Shown one piece after another: positions 27,810 to 37,629 of a stretch of 64,000 nucleotides of DNA (its first letter is position 1; every line of letters starts with the position of its first letter). Below the pieces are notes generated by a model. That model ran no database searches and was not told where the DNA came from. It worked only from the letters and a program-made list of their open reading frames with translations. Source of the stretch: an uncultured Alphaproteobacteria bacterium. GTDB lineage: Bacteria > Pseudomonadota > Alphaproteobacteria > RF32 > CAG-239. The stretch lies in contig CALXTQ010000020.1 in the NCBI GenBank assembly GCA_944391485.1, forward strand, positions 94,131 through 158,130. Reading direction: 5' to 3'. Both the position numbers and the translations under genes were made by a program.

Positions 27810-30281
27810 GTGAGTAAGAAGGAATCTGCAATAATCAATGAGATTGACAAAGCCAGACTGAAGCTCTCAATAGAACATTACATAAAATACTTCATCGGCA
27901 AGAGAACAACCGAAATCAACAAAGACGAGGCTCTGGAAGCAATCGCCCTTGCCGTCCGCGAGTTTGCCATGGACAAGATGTATGAGACCATGGCGCGTTA
28001 CAACAAGGTCAATTCCAAAAGAATTTACTATCTTTCCATTGAGTATCTCATCGGCCGCTCGCTGGAAAACAACCTCCATAATCTGGGGCTGTTCAATATT
28101 CTGAAAAGCATTAAAATCGACGGATTTCCCGATCTGTCGCTGCAGGAAATTTTTGACGCCGAATATGATCCGGCGCTCGGCAACGGCGGTCTGGGACGTC
28201 TGGCCGCCTGCTATCTTGATTCAATGGCATCCCTCGGGATTCCGGGCTTCGGCTACGGCATCAACTATCAATTCGGTCTGTTTAAGCAAAAATTTGAAAA
28301 CGGTTACCAGATCGAACAGGCCGACAGCTGGCTCGGCGAGGACTCACCCTGGCAGTTTGCCCGCCATGACCGCACGGTAACAATTCCCATTTACGGCGAG
28401 GTCGAAAACCTGAAAACAGCTACCGGACAGGATACCTATATCTGGATGAATACCCAGCATTTTTACGGCGTGCCCTACGATTTTCCAATTGTCGGCTACG
28501 ACGGAAAATCCGTCAACTATCTCCGGCTGTTTTCCGCCAAGACCGACGATGAGCTCGACATCAACATTTTCAATGAGGGCGGTTATATGGAAGCGGTCAA
28601 GGAAAAAATCCAGACCGAAACAATTTCCAAGGTTTTGTATCCGTCGGACGCCGTCGAATCAGGAAAAGCGCTGCGCTTTGTTCAGCAGTATTTCTTTGTT
28701 TCCTGCGCTATTCAGGATATTATCCGCCGTTTTCTGGAAAAGAGCAACGATTTCAGCCAGCTGCCCGATTATGTCTGTATTCAGCTGAACGATACCCATC
28801 CGGCTCTGGCCATTCCGGAAATGATGCGCCTGCTGATGGACGAACACGGACAGGAATGGGATGCCGCCTGGGATATCACCACCCGCATTTTTGCCTATAC
28901 GAACCACACTCTGCTGCCGGAAGCTCTGGAAACCTGGCCGGCCCGCATTGTCGGAAAAATCCTGCCGCGCCATTTGCAGATTATTTATGAGATCAACCGC
29001 CGCTTTATAGAATTTGCCAAAGAAAAATTCGGCAACGACAGCGAAAAACTTAATAAAGTTTCGATTGTAACCGGCGAAGGAGACCGCCAGATTATCAAAA
29101 TGGCCAATCTTTCGATTGTCGGTTCGTTTTCCGTCAACGGCGTGGCAAAACTGCATTCCGAACTCGTTAAGACCTCGCTGGTTCCGGAATTTTACGAACT
29201 GTGGCCGGAAAAGTTTACCAACGTAACCAACGGCATTACGCCACGCCGGTGGCTGCTGCATGCCAACACGGCTCTGGCCGACCTGATTTCCAGCAAAATC
29301 GGCGAAGGCTGGGTTACCAACCTGAACGAGCTGGAACAGATTGAAGACTACATTGATGACAAGAAGTTTGTCGACAGCTTTATGGACATCAAAAAGCAAA
29401 ACAAACAAAAACTTGCCCAGCGCATTTTCAAATGCTCCGGCGTCATCGTCAATCCGGACAGCATGTTTATCGTCCATGCCAAGCGCATTCACGAATATAA
29501 ACGCCAGCTGATGACGATTTTGCAGGTTATCGGCGATTATCTGGCCATCGTTAAGGACAATGTCCGCCCGACCGTGGCAAAGACTTATATCTTTGCAGGG
29601 AAAGCGGCGCCGTCGTATAATTTTGCCAAGCTCATCATTAAGCTGATCAACAATGTTGCCGATGTCGTCAACCATGACTCGCGGGTTAATGACATGATTA
29701 AAGTCGTGTTTATTCCCGATTACAAAGTTTCGGTCGCCGAAGAGCTTATTCCCGCCGCCGACATCAGCATCCAGAGCTCTACCGCCGGTTTTGAGGCTTC
29801 GGGCACCGGAAACATGAAATTTGCCCTTAACGGCGCGCTGACGGTCGGAACTTATGACGGCGCCAATATTGAAATCCGCGAAGCCGTCGGCGAAGACAAT
29901 TTCTATCTCTTCGGCCTGAAAGAAGGACAGATTCAGGAAATGCGCCGCAACAATGCCTATAATCCGCGGAGTTATTATGAGAATTCGGAATATATCCGCC
30001 GGATTTTGAACGCGGTCAATTCCAATACTTTCTGTCAGAAGGATTATGTTCTGCTGTTTAAGGTCATTTACGAAGAACTCCTGAACAGAGACTACTATTT
30101 TATTCTGGCAGATCTGGAAGCCTTCAACAATGCGCTGCATGACGCGGAAAAAGACTATCTGGACAAGAAAAAATGGGCGAAAAAAGCCATTACCAATGTG
30201 GCAAAAATCGGCTATTTTTCAAGCGACCGCGCGGTTATGGAATACGCGGACCGTATCTGGCACATCAAACCCGTCGATTAA
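27810..30281 (+). CDS. glgP: Glycogen/maltodextrin phosphorylase
   Basis: GT35 phosphorylase, 823 aa, releases glucose-1-phosphate from alpha-1,4-glucans. Signature segments are DPALGNGGLGRLAACYLDSM, YGINYQFGLFKQKF, VTNGITPRRWLL and the PLP site EASGTGNMKFALNGALTVGT with the Schiff-base lysine. I start at GTG 27810, with AAGGGG 7-8 nt upstream; TTG 27780 is less likely. No other glycogen gene is close. Confidence 0.96.
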   Translation: MSKKESAIINEIDKARLKLSIEHYIKYFIGKRTTEINKDEALEAIALAVREFAMDKMYETMARYNKVNSKRIYYLSIEYLIGRSLENNLHNLGLFNILKSIKIDGFPDLSLQEIFDAEYDPALGNGGLGRLAACYLDSMASLGIPGFGYGINYQFGLFKQKFENGYQIEQADSWLGEDSPWQFARHDRTVTIPIYGEVENLKTATGQDTYIWMNTQHFYGVPYDFPIVGYDGKSVNYLRLFSAKTDDELDINIFNEGGYMEAVKEKIQTETISKVLYPSDAVESGKALRFVQQYFFVSCAIQDIIRRFLEKSNDFSQLPDYVCIQLNDTHPALAIPEMMRLLMDEHGQEWDAAWDITTRIFAYTNHTLLPEALETWPARIVGKILPRHLQIIYEINRRFIEFAKEKFGNDSEKLNKVSIVTGEGDRQIIKMANLSIVGSFSVNGVAKLHSELVKTSLVPEFYELWPEKFTNVTNGITPRRWLLHANTALADLISSKIGEGWVTNLNELEQIEDYIDDKKFVDSFMDIKKQNKQKLAQRIFKCSGVIVNPDSMFIVHAKRIHEYKRQLMTILQVIGDYLAIVKDNVRPTVAKTYIFAGKAAPSYNFAKLIIKLINNVADVVNHDSRVNDMIKVVFIPDYKVSVAEELIPAADISIQSSTAGFEASGTGNMKFALNGALTVGTYDGANIEIREAVGEDNFYLFGLKEGQIQEMRRNNAYNPRSYYENSEYIRRILNAVNSNTFCQKDYVLLFKVIYEELLNRDYYFILADLEAFNNALHDAEKDYLDKKKWAKKAITNVAKIGYFSSDRAVMEYADRIWHIKPVD

Positions 30282-30378
30282 GACGGAAGCTTTTGCGGCG
30301 GCGCCGGGAAAGGTATCAGTCATATGCGGGATACTGGACCGAGCGGTTGATGAAAAGACTTCCGAACCGCAAGCCAGT

Positions 30379-30407
30379 AAAAAACCTGCCGTTGTGGCAG
30401 GTTTTTT
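30379..30407. terminator. Bidirectional terminator after glgP
   Basis: AAAAAACCTGCC / GGCAGGTTTTTT, loop GTTGT. It lies between the convergent glgP and the 758-aa gene. Confidence 0.9.
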
Positions 30408-30411
30408 ATTT

Positions 30412-32688
30412 TTATCGTCCGTTTCGGTTATCGTTGTTCCGGTCTCTGTGAAAAGACGAATCGTGCTTTGAAAAATCAAACTTCGGATAACCGTAGTTTT
30501 TGGGCAGGTAAATATCTTTGACGCCATAGTCTTTCAGACTGTTGTTGACTTCGGCGATTTCCTGCTCGGCGCTTTCGACAACCTCATGCACCAGATCACG
30601 AAGTTCTGACCTTTCTTCTTTATCGAGTTTTTTATTGTTGTCATATGACGTAAGGAGTTCCTGAGTTGCCTTTTTGACCTCGCCCTGGATCATTCCCTTA
30701 TAAATTGTCTGGGCTTCCGCCGGTTTCAGATTGCGAACCAGCGTATCAGGATTGACGCCGGCATTCAGGATGGCTTCTCTTTCCGCCGCCGAAAACTGAT
30801 TCAGCATGTCGGAAACCTTTCCGCTTTCGTAACTGCCGTACAGTTTGTAGAACTTGGCCAGTGCTCTTGCCGCACCGGCAACTTCGACCGCGCCTTTTTC
30901 CTTATCGGCCTTGGCATCGCTGATTTTGGACTCAAACAGTTCTCTCAGGCCGCCGCTGCCCTCATACATGTCGCGGAACGGCGTATATTTATATTCGGCC
31001 TTAAGATTGTTGATGTATTTGGCATTTTTATGCTCGGCGAAAGGCTTGCCCTTCTGATCCTTGATCGCGCATTTTTCCATCCACTCCGCCATAGCCAGCT
31101 TATATTCCAGAAATTCTTTGGAGGAAAGTTTGGGCTCTGCTTTCGACAGCATTTCCTTGACCTTAGCCTCGGTCAGATTGCCGAGACGCGGAACAAGGCC
31201 GTTTTTGGCGCAGGCAAAACGAAACTCTTCTTCATCGTTTTCGTTCATGCCGCTCGGAAAGCTCATATGCGTGCAACCCGATTTTTTGGCCATGCGGGCA
31301 ATACCGCCGGCATAGGCGCCGCTAATTTTCTTGTTGCCCGGCATCGCATAGTTGATTTCCAGCCTGGGGTTGCCGTCTTTGTCTTTACCCATGCGGGAAT
31401 AAATCTTCAGAGCGTATTTGACTTTTACGTTGCCTTCCTTGTCTATTTTGCCGTCAAGCTCACGGTTGTCAAAATTACCCTGATCATAAATAACCCAGAC
31501 ATCGTACCCGCCTTTTATTTTATATTCTTTGAAGGCTGTATAGCCTTCTCTTTTGTTCATGCCGTTTTCGCCATAAACCCAGTCATTGATCTGAGCAACC
31601 GTATTTTTGTAATCGTAATTCTGCGGAGCCGGCGCCTCGGTGGCAACATCAGCCCTGTCATCATTAACCTGCTCCTGGGTTGCCGCGGCGATTTCGGTCT
31701 GATCATGCAAAAGCTCTTTGTTTTCTTCGTCCTTTGCCTGCTGATAATAAGCAGCCAGTTTATCGTCAATGCCTTCGGGCAGAGAAAGGCCGCTGATGCC
31801 GTGGCGATCCAGATAATTGATGATTGAGCGCATGGCTTCCAGACTCATTTTGTCGATTGTTTCCTGATTAAAATGAATTTTGCCGTCGCTGATGACAAAA
31901 CCGTAAGGAACATTTTCGTGCTGAAGCAGAACAGCCAGACAGGGTTTGCCGTTATGCTCGCCCAGCTCGACTTTTTTGCCGCTTTCAGGAATCTGCGACG
32001 TGCTGTCTTTGACAGCATAGAGAGAGGCATAAAGCTCCGGATCCTTGTTATAAATATTTTTCTGGGTCTTTATCGCGTTTTCCTGATTTTTCAGCTGCTG
32101 TACTTTCCGCCCTTCAGCTGACGTCTCCAGTTCCGTCTGGTTAATTTTAACCTTAAGATCTCTGACGGCCTCTTCAATATAGCTTGCAAAATCGCCTTTC
32201 AGCTTCTGACCTTCCTTGCTCAGGCGCAGCATATCCATTTTATACTGCGGCGAGGCGGCAGCCCTGAATTTCCGCTCTAATTCCTTAGTCCGCTGTTCAT
32301 AATCCGGCAGATTGGGATCCAGACTCTGCACGGCCGCGTCAAATTCGGCCTTAGCCTGCTGATAGGCTTCGGTCTCTTTGAGCGTCTCCTCTTCTTCCAC
32401 AAACCGCTTCTCAACATCATTCACGTCTTTTCTAAATTTCTGCACCATTCTGCGATGATAAGCCCGCGGATCTTTGTTTATTTCATCTATCTGATTTTGC
32501 AGTTCGGAGATTTTTGCGTCGTTTTCCGCTTTTCCTGCTTCATAATCCCTGACAGCCTTTTCAAGATCTGCCCGTTTTGCGGCAAGCTCATTATCCAATG
32601 CCAGACCGACGGCTTCGGCCGTATAGCTCTCATCGACATTGGTACGGCTGTACAAAATATGCTTCAAGGGTTTCTCTTCTTCTGCCAT
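30412..32688 (-). CDS. Large coiled-coil protein of unknown function, 758 aa
   Basis: I recognise no family. Residues ~30-230 are highly charged heptad-like helices (DLEKAVRDYEAGKAEND, VEKRFVEEEETLKETEAYQQ). Two globular segments share a pattern: one ending HGISGLSLPEGIDDK (about residues 240-310) and one with KKSGCTHMSFPSGMNENDEE (about 435-500), both following an alpha-rich stretch. A helical region and a basic-polar tail rich in Asp/Asn/Arg close the protein. There is no signal peptide or membrane segment. Its function could be structural or that of a secreted effector. Confidence 0.75.
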   Translation of the reverse strand: MAEEEKPLKHILYSRTNVDESYTAEAVGLALDNELAAKRADLEKAVRDYEAGKAENDAKISELQNQIDEINKDPRAYHRRMVQKFRKDVNDVEKRFVEEEETLKETEAYQQAKAEFDAAVQSLDPNLPDYEQRTKELERKFRAAASPQYKMDMLRLSKEGQKLKGDFASYIEEAVRDLKVKINQTELETSAEGRKVQQLKNQENAIKTQKNIYNKDPELYASLYAVKDSTSQIPESGKKVELGEHNGKPCLAVLLQHENVPYGFVISDGKIHFNQETIDKMSLEAMRSIINYLDRHGISGLSLPEGIDDKLAAYYQQAKDEENKELLHDQTEIAAATQEQVNDDRADVATEAPAPQNYDYKNTVAQINDWVYGENGMNKREGYTAFKEYKIKGGYDVWVIYDQGNFDNRELDGKIDKEGNVKVKYALKIYSRMGKDKDGNPRLEINYAMPGNKKISGAYAGGIARMAKKSGCTHMSFPSGMNENDEEEFRFACAKNGLVPRLGNLTEAKVKEMLSKAEPKLSSKEFLEYKLAMAEWMEKCAIKDQKGKPFAEHKNAKYINNLKAEYKYTPFRDMYEGSGGLRELFESKISDAKADKEKGAVEVAGAARALAKFYKLYGSYESGKVSDMLNQFSAAEREAILNAGVNPDTLVRNLKPAEAQTIYKGMIQGEVKKATQELLTSYDNNKKLDKEERSELRDLVHEVVESAEQEIAEVNNSLKDYGVKDIYLPKNYGYPKFDFSKHDSSFHRDRNNDNRNGR

Positions 32689-32861
32689 GGTTTTATCCTC
32701 TGCCTAGAATTTCTTTATTTTCATAATAGCATAATTTTCCAAAAATGCAATAATTTTTGTCAATATTTCCAAAGCTTAACAAATTTGTCATAAACATTTT
32801 GTTTCTTGTGGTTTGATTATAAAAGAAAATGCTTAAAAATCCATAAACCGGGCATTTTAAG

Positions 32862-32887
32862 ACAAAAAAGAAGCCCCGCAAGCAGGG
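32862..32887 (-). terminator. pgk terminator
   Basis: On the minus strand GCCCTGC TT GCGGGGC is followed by TTCTTTTTT. It lies about 30 nt past the pgk stop. Confidence 0.75.
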
Positions 32888-32914
32888 CCTCCTGTTTCTC
32901 CGGATCAGAACCGG

Positions 32915-34123
32915 TTATTTTTTCAGCACGACAACGCCCGGAAGCTCTTTACCTTCCATCCATTCCAGGAAAGCGCCGCCGGCCGTGGAAATGTAGCTCA
33001 GCTTGCTGGCAACGCCGGCATTTTCCAAAGCAGAAACTGTATCGCCGCCGCCGGCAACCGACATCAGCCGGCCTTCCTGCGTCAGGGTTGCCGCATGTTC
33101 GGCAACTTTGTTGGTCGCATTGTCAAACGGCTTCATTTCAAAAACGCCCAGAGGACCGTTCCAAACGAGGGTTTTGGTCTCGTCAAGCTGTTTGTTGATG
33201 GCGGCAATCGTCTTTTCGCCGACATCGAGCAGGCTCCAGCCTTCAGCCGGAATATGCTCCAGATCTACGGTCTTGTGCTCGGCCATCGGCTTAAATTCTT
33301 TGGAAACGACCACATCAACCGGAAGAATAATTTCGCAATTGTTTTCCTTGGCGGTTTTCATGATGTCTTTGGCCGTGTCAATCATATCCATTTGAACCAG
33401 AGAGTTGGCCTCGTTGACCGTATTGATGCCGGTCGCCTTCATAAAGGTATGAGCCATACCGCCGGAAATGACCAGTTTGTCAACTTTCTTGACCAGATTG
33501 TTCAGCAAGTCCAGTTTGGTCGAAACTTTGGAACCGCCGACAATGGCCATCAGCGGGCGCTTGGGATCATTCAGACCTTTGGAAAGAGCGTTGACCTCCT
33601 CTTCCATCAGCAGTCCCATGGCCGCCGGACGCAGTCTGGCCGCCGCAACCATGGACGCATGAGCGCGGTGCGCGGTCGAAAAAGCGTCGGAAACATAAAC
33701 GTCGGCCGGTTTGACCAGTTCTTCGGCAAATTTTTCGTCGCCTTTTTTCTCTTCGTCATAAAAACGCAGATTTTCCAACAGCAGAACTTCGTCGCCTTTC
33801 ATAGCCTTAACAGCCTGCTCAACTTTCGGACCAATGCAGTCGTCAACAAAAACGACCGGATGGCCGAGAGCTTTCTGCAGGTCCTTAACGATATGGCTCA
33901 GGGAGTTTTTCATGTCGCCTTTGCCTTCCGGACGGCCGAAGTGGCTGACAACAACAACTTTAGCGCCTTTTGACATCAGCTCTTTGATTGTCGGAACCGT
34001 ACGGTCGATGCGCGCGGTGTTGGTTACGTGAAAATTTTCATCCATCGGCACATTGAGGTCAGCGCGCAGCATGACAACCTTGCCGTTGAGATCGCCTAAA
34101 TCCTTTATTGTTTTGTATTCCAT
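32915..34123 (-). CDS. pgk: Phosphoglycerate kinase
   Basis: 402 aa. The N-domain carries VVMLRADLNVPMDENFHVTN and FGRPEGKGD, and the C-domain the nucleotide loop WNGPLGVFEM and GGGDTVSAL. It makes ATP from 1,3-bisphosphoglycerate. It is second in the gap-pgk operon, 87 nt after gap, and the spacer holds a G/C-rich hairpin. Confidence 0.98.
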   Translation of the reverse strand: MEYKTIKDLGDLNGKVVMLRADLNVPMDENFHVTNTARIDRTVPTIKELMSKGAKVVVVSHFGRPEGKGDMKNSLSHIVKDLQKALGHPVVFVDDCIGPKVEQAVKAMKGDEVLLLENLRFYDEEKKGDEKFAEELVKPADVYVSDAFSTAHRAHASMVAAARLRPAAMGLLMEEEVNALSKGLNDPKRPLMAIVGGSKVSTKLDLLNNLVKKVDKLVISGGMAHTFMKATGINTVNEANSLVQMDMIDTAKDIMKTAKENNCEIILPVDVVVSKEFKPMAEHKTVDLEHIPAEGWSLLDVGEKTIAAINKQLDETKTLVWNGPLGVFEMKPFDNATNKVAEHAATLTQEGRLMSVAGGGDTVSALENAGVASKLSYISTAGGAFLEWMEGKELPGVVVLKK

Positions 34124-34150
34124 TTGTTTTTTCCCGAAATATAACAGAAT

Positions 34151-34202
34151 CCCCGCGGCCGGCAGACCGCATGCCCGGAGGCAACGGCCGCAGACAGCGG
34201 GG
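34151..34202 (-). other. GC-rich hairpin between gap and pgk
   Basis: CCCCGC (34151-34156) pairs with GCGGGG (34197-34202), and inner CGGCCG-type segments pair as well. There is no T run, so it is more likely an mRNA processing or stability element than a terminator. Confidence 0.5.
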
Positions 34203-34210
34203 ACTGAAGA

Positions 34211-35251
<1,041 letters not shown>

Positions 35252-35401
35252 TCATGCGGACAGCCCCGCACGGGCATTAATTTAATCGTCGTTAATTTAA
35301 CACGAAACTTGATTTTTTCAAGCGAAATTTAAGGTTATATACGGAAAAGGTGATTTATGCCCAAGGAAAGCGAAACAGCGCAAAATCGTAAAATTTCTTA
35401 A

Positions 35402-35429
35402 TTGAAAATTAGCAAAATGCTGTTATACT
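35402..35429 (+). promoter_or_regulatory. Strong promoter of structured RNA
   Basis: -35 TTGAAA (35402-35407), 16-nt spacer, and extended -10 TGTTATACT with TATACT at 35424-35429. The expected start is near 35436. Confidence 0.65.
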
Positions 35430-35435
35430 AAGCTT

Positions 35436-35615
35436 GCCAGGGGAAATGGTTAGCCCGTGGTGGAGACTAGACACTCCTTACAGAGAACCTATTTGACCTC
35501 CGGTTTCTGGAGGATGACGCGATATAAGCCGCTCTGCGGACGAATAAGCGTGCTGTCTCTGTACAGTTTCTAGCTCCTCCACCTTTTCCTGACCGAAAAG
35601 GTGGTTTTGTTTTTT
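35436..35615 (+). ncRNA. Structured RNA, about 175 nt, 6S-like rod or attenuator
   Basis: The transcript is framed by a strong promoter and an intrinsic terminator. A long interrupted stem forms: GGTGGAG (35459-35465) with CTCCACC (35577-35583), CTAGA with TCTAG, and ACAGAGA (35480-35486) with TCTCTGT (35556-35562). It encloses two hairpins, CCTCC...GGAGG and CCGC-TCT-GCGG. Length, rod shape and isolated promoter fit a 6S RNA. The outer stem also shares CCACC with the terminator stem, so a switch controlling the next gene is an alternative. The identity is inferred, as no primary-sequence signature is certain. Confidence 0.45.
35579..35615 (+). terminator. Terminator of the structured RNA
   Basis: CCACCTTTT (35579-35587) pairs with AAAAGGTGG (35596-35604), followed by TTTTGTTTTTT. 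The CCACC bases also pair in the RNA's long outer stem. Confidence 0.85.
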
Positions 35616-35646
35616 AATTTTAACAAAATCAAGAGGAGTTATATAA

Positions 35647-35883
35647 ATGAAAAATTCAGAAGTCAAAGAACTTAAGCAGATTGAACGGACACTCTCGCAG
35701 CAACTGCATGACGCCCGTATCAGCGCCCAGCTTTCGCTGGAACAAATTCACGAAAAAACAAAAATTCCCATGCATATTATCGATAAACAGGAAATCGGCC
35801 TGGTGCCCGTGCAGCTGCCGATCCTGTATCTGCTAGCAAAGGCCTATAACAAAAAGGTGCAGATCAATCTGGTCAGCCTCTGA
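35647..35883 (+). CDS. Small Xre/RodZ-like helix-turn-helix protein, 78 aa
   Basis: The fold resembles a Cro/C1-type HTH: LSQQLHDARISAQLSLEQIHEKTKIPMHIIDKQE covers helices 1-4 (split here: LSLEQIHEKTKIP is the turn). QLPILYLLAKAYNKKV forms the last helix. It ends soon after the domain, so there is no effector or membrane part. GAGGAG lies 8 nt before the ATG. It directly follows the structured RNA and ends before a GC-rich hairpin. Target genes are unknown. Confidence 0.75.
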   Translation: MKNSEVKELKQIERTLSQQLHDARISAQLSLEQIHEKTKIPMHIIDKQEIGLVPVQLPILYLLAKAYNKKVQINLVSL

Positions 35884-35887
35884 AAAC

Positions 35888-35913
35888 AAAAGCCCCTCTT
35901 TTCGAGGGGCTTT
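35888..35913. terminator. Hairpin after the HTH gene
   Basis: AAAAGCCCCTC / GAGGGGCTTT with loop TTTTC and a short T tract. It also lies at the 3' side of the convergent nitroreductase gene. Confidence 0.75.
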
Positions 35914-35948
35914 CCTTAAACGCCTATATTATGGGATATTTGCTCCCC

Positions 35949-36482
35949 TTAATATTTACCCCAATGGATTTTTTCTTCCTTGTAACGGTCTTCCGGCTGT
36001 TTGGGCGTTTCGGCCGGATAACCCATGGTTACAATGGCAAACGGGCGGATATTTTCCGGCAGATGCAGATATTCCCGCAGGTCATCGACAACTTTCTGCA
36101 TCGGCGCGGCGCCGCAATAACAGGTTCCGATGCCTTTTGCCCAGGCGGCCAGCATCAGGTTTTCGGTCGCAATGGCGCAGTCGACGTCGACAAAGCTCCA
36201 ATGCTCGTTTTCTTTGGCACGGCTGAAAGACTGGTTGATGTCTCCCAGAACAAAAACAACACAGGCGGCGTCTTTGGCAAAAGAGGTCCAGCGCTGAATA
36301 TGGCGCAGGTGCCCCAAAATCTCCTTATCGTCCACGACCAAAAACTCCCACGGCTGTTTGTTGTGGGCTGTCGGCGCATATTGCGCGGCTTTGATGATTT
36401 CTCTGATTGTTTCCTTATCGATTTTTTGGTCAGTATATTTGCGGACTGAACGGCGGGTCAGAAGACCTTCCATCATTTCCAT
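35949..36482 (-). CDS. Nitroreductase-family FMN oxidoreductase
   Basis: 177 aa. The opening LLTRRSVRKYTDQKIDKET and YAPTAHNKQPWEFLVV are the FMN-binding signature. DCAIATENLMLAAWAKGIGTC is the conserved helix and GYPAETPK the C-terminal FMN contact. The family reduces nitroaromatics, quinones or flavins with NAD(P)H. The substrate cannot be told. AAGGA lies 8 nt before the start. Confidence 0.93.
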   Translation of the reverse strand: MEMMEGLLTRRSVRKYTDQKIDKETIREIIKAAQYAPTAHNKQPWEFLVVDDKEILGHLRHIQRWTSFAKDAACVVFVLGDINQSFSRAKENEHWSFVDVDCAIATENLMLAAWAKGIGTCYCGAAPMQKVVDDLREYLHLPENIRPFAIVTMGYPAETPKQPEDRYKEEKIHWGKY

Positions 36483-36501
36483 GATATCATTCCTTATAAA
36501 G

Positions 36502-37122
36502 TTAATTCACTACCCTCTGCAAACTTTCTATACGCGGCAATACCGAATTTTCGATAATAAAACTGATGGCCTTTTCCACCATTTTGTCCGTGTAGCGGAA
36601 GGTATTAGAAATCTCTTCCATATTTTCGGCCTTGTCAAGTTTTTTCGCCAGAGTGCTGTAAACCTCCGCCAGTTCGCTCAGAGAATCAATCATTTGAGCC
36701 ACAAAGGCCGGCAGTTTCAGATCTTCGCGTCCGCCCCAGAAGCCCTCGACATAGCCCAGCTCAACCTCGGCAAACCGGCGGGCGCAGGCTTCCGCCAAAG
36801 CGTCTTTCCCTTTCAGTTTTACCTCCGAAAGCTTTACCTTGTTCAACTTTACCTTAAGAAAAATATCGTCCCATAACCCCATGAAAAACTTAAAAAACAA
36901 ATCGGCTTCCTCTTTGGTCTGCAGGCGCGGTTCGCGTCCCTGCTCCCAGAACGAGGAAATGACGTCTGTCGGCCGCAGATCCATGTTCGGGCTGCAGACG
37001 GCGCCGGCAAATTTCATTTTGACCACGGGAAGCGGCGTCGGACAATCGTAGTGCCCGAGAAATTTTTTGAAGCCTTCGTCGCCGATATATTCATTTGTGC
37101 TTTTCATTTTAATCTTCTTCAT
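36502..37122 (-). CDS. Hypothetical protein, 206 aa
   Basis: I do not recognise the family. It is a soluble, mostly helical protein, with CPTPLPVVKMKFAGAVCSPN in the N-terminal part, a K/L-V-K repeat (LKVKLNKVKLSEVKLKGK, about residues 88-105) and a C-terminal helical segment (MVEKAISFIIENSVLP). There is no signal peptide. It lies 19 nt upstream of the nitroreductase on the same strand and may share its transcript. Either ATG 37122 or the next in-frame ATG at 37107 could be the start. Confidence 0.65.
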   Translation of the reverse strand: MKKIKMKSTNEYIGDEGFKKFLGHYDCPTPLPVVKMKFAGAVCSPNMDLRPTDVISSFWEQGREPRLQTKEEADLFFKFFMGLWDDIFLKVKLNKVKLSEVKLKGKDALAEACARRFAEVELGYVEGFWGGREDLKLPAFVAQMIDSLSELAEVYSTLAKKLDKAENMEEISNTFRYTDKMVEKAISFIIENSVLPRIESLQRVVN

Positions 37123-37170
37123 ATATATATGTTTTGTGCAAGTTTCTTTAATGTAGTGGAGTTTTTAAAA

Positions 37171-37488
37171 TTGTCCAGTGTAAAAATAGCAATTGCTTTC
37201 GTCGTTTTGGCGTCTGTCTGCGCCTGCTCGATCCTGGATCCGTTTATCGACCGGCGGCGCAATGCCGGCGAACGGAACCCCGACCTGCTGTATGTCGGAG
37301 AATCGAAACCAGACGCTCCCGCCATCTGCTATAATATTCTGACCACGGATCTGGCGACCCTTCAGAAAATGGCCGATGAGGAATGCGTCAGACAACGCAC
37401 GGGTACCCGCGCCGAAATCGTCAAACAGACAATTTTCACCTGCCGTCTTCTGCTGCCGAACCACCTTTACTTCAGGTGCGTGCCGTAA
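37171..37488 (+). CDS. Small lipoprotein-like hypothetical, 105 aa
   Basis: The N-terminal hydrophobic segment SSVKIAIAFVVLASVCACS with an approximate lipobox suggests export as a lipoprotein. The mature part is polar with four cysteines (ICYNIL, EECVRQ, FTCRLL, FRCVP). The start chosen is TTG 37171, with GGAG 9 nt upstream; the reading frame is open further upstream but overlaps the divergent gene. The mature part, with TDLATLQKMADEECVRQ and FTCRLLLPNHLYFRC, belongs to no family I know. Confidence 0.6.
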   Translation: MSSVKIAIAFVVLASVCACSILDPFIDRRRNAGERNPDLLYVGESKPDAPAICYNILTTDLATLQKMADEECVRQRTGTRAEIVKQTIFTCRLLLPNHLYFRCVP

Positions 37489-37629
37489 TCCGGCCGCGAA
37501 CGCGCGCCCGAAGGTTTTCGGAAAGGCGCCGCAGCGCGCGGCGGCGGAAGTTATTTTAGGCTGTTGCCTTTTATAATATTTTCCTATAACCTATGTCGCA
37601 GTTTTTTTAATATAAACAGGAATAAACAA

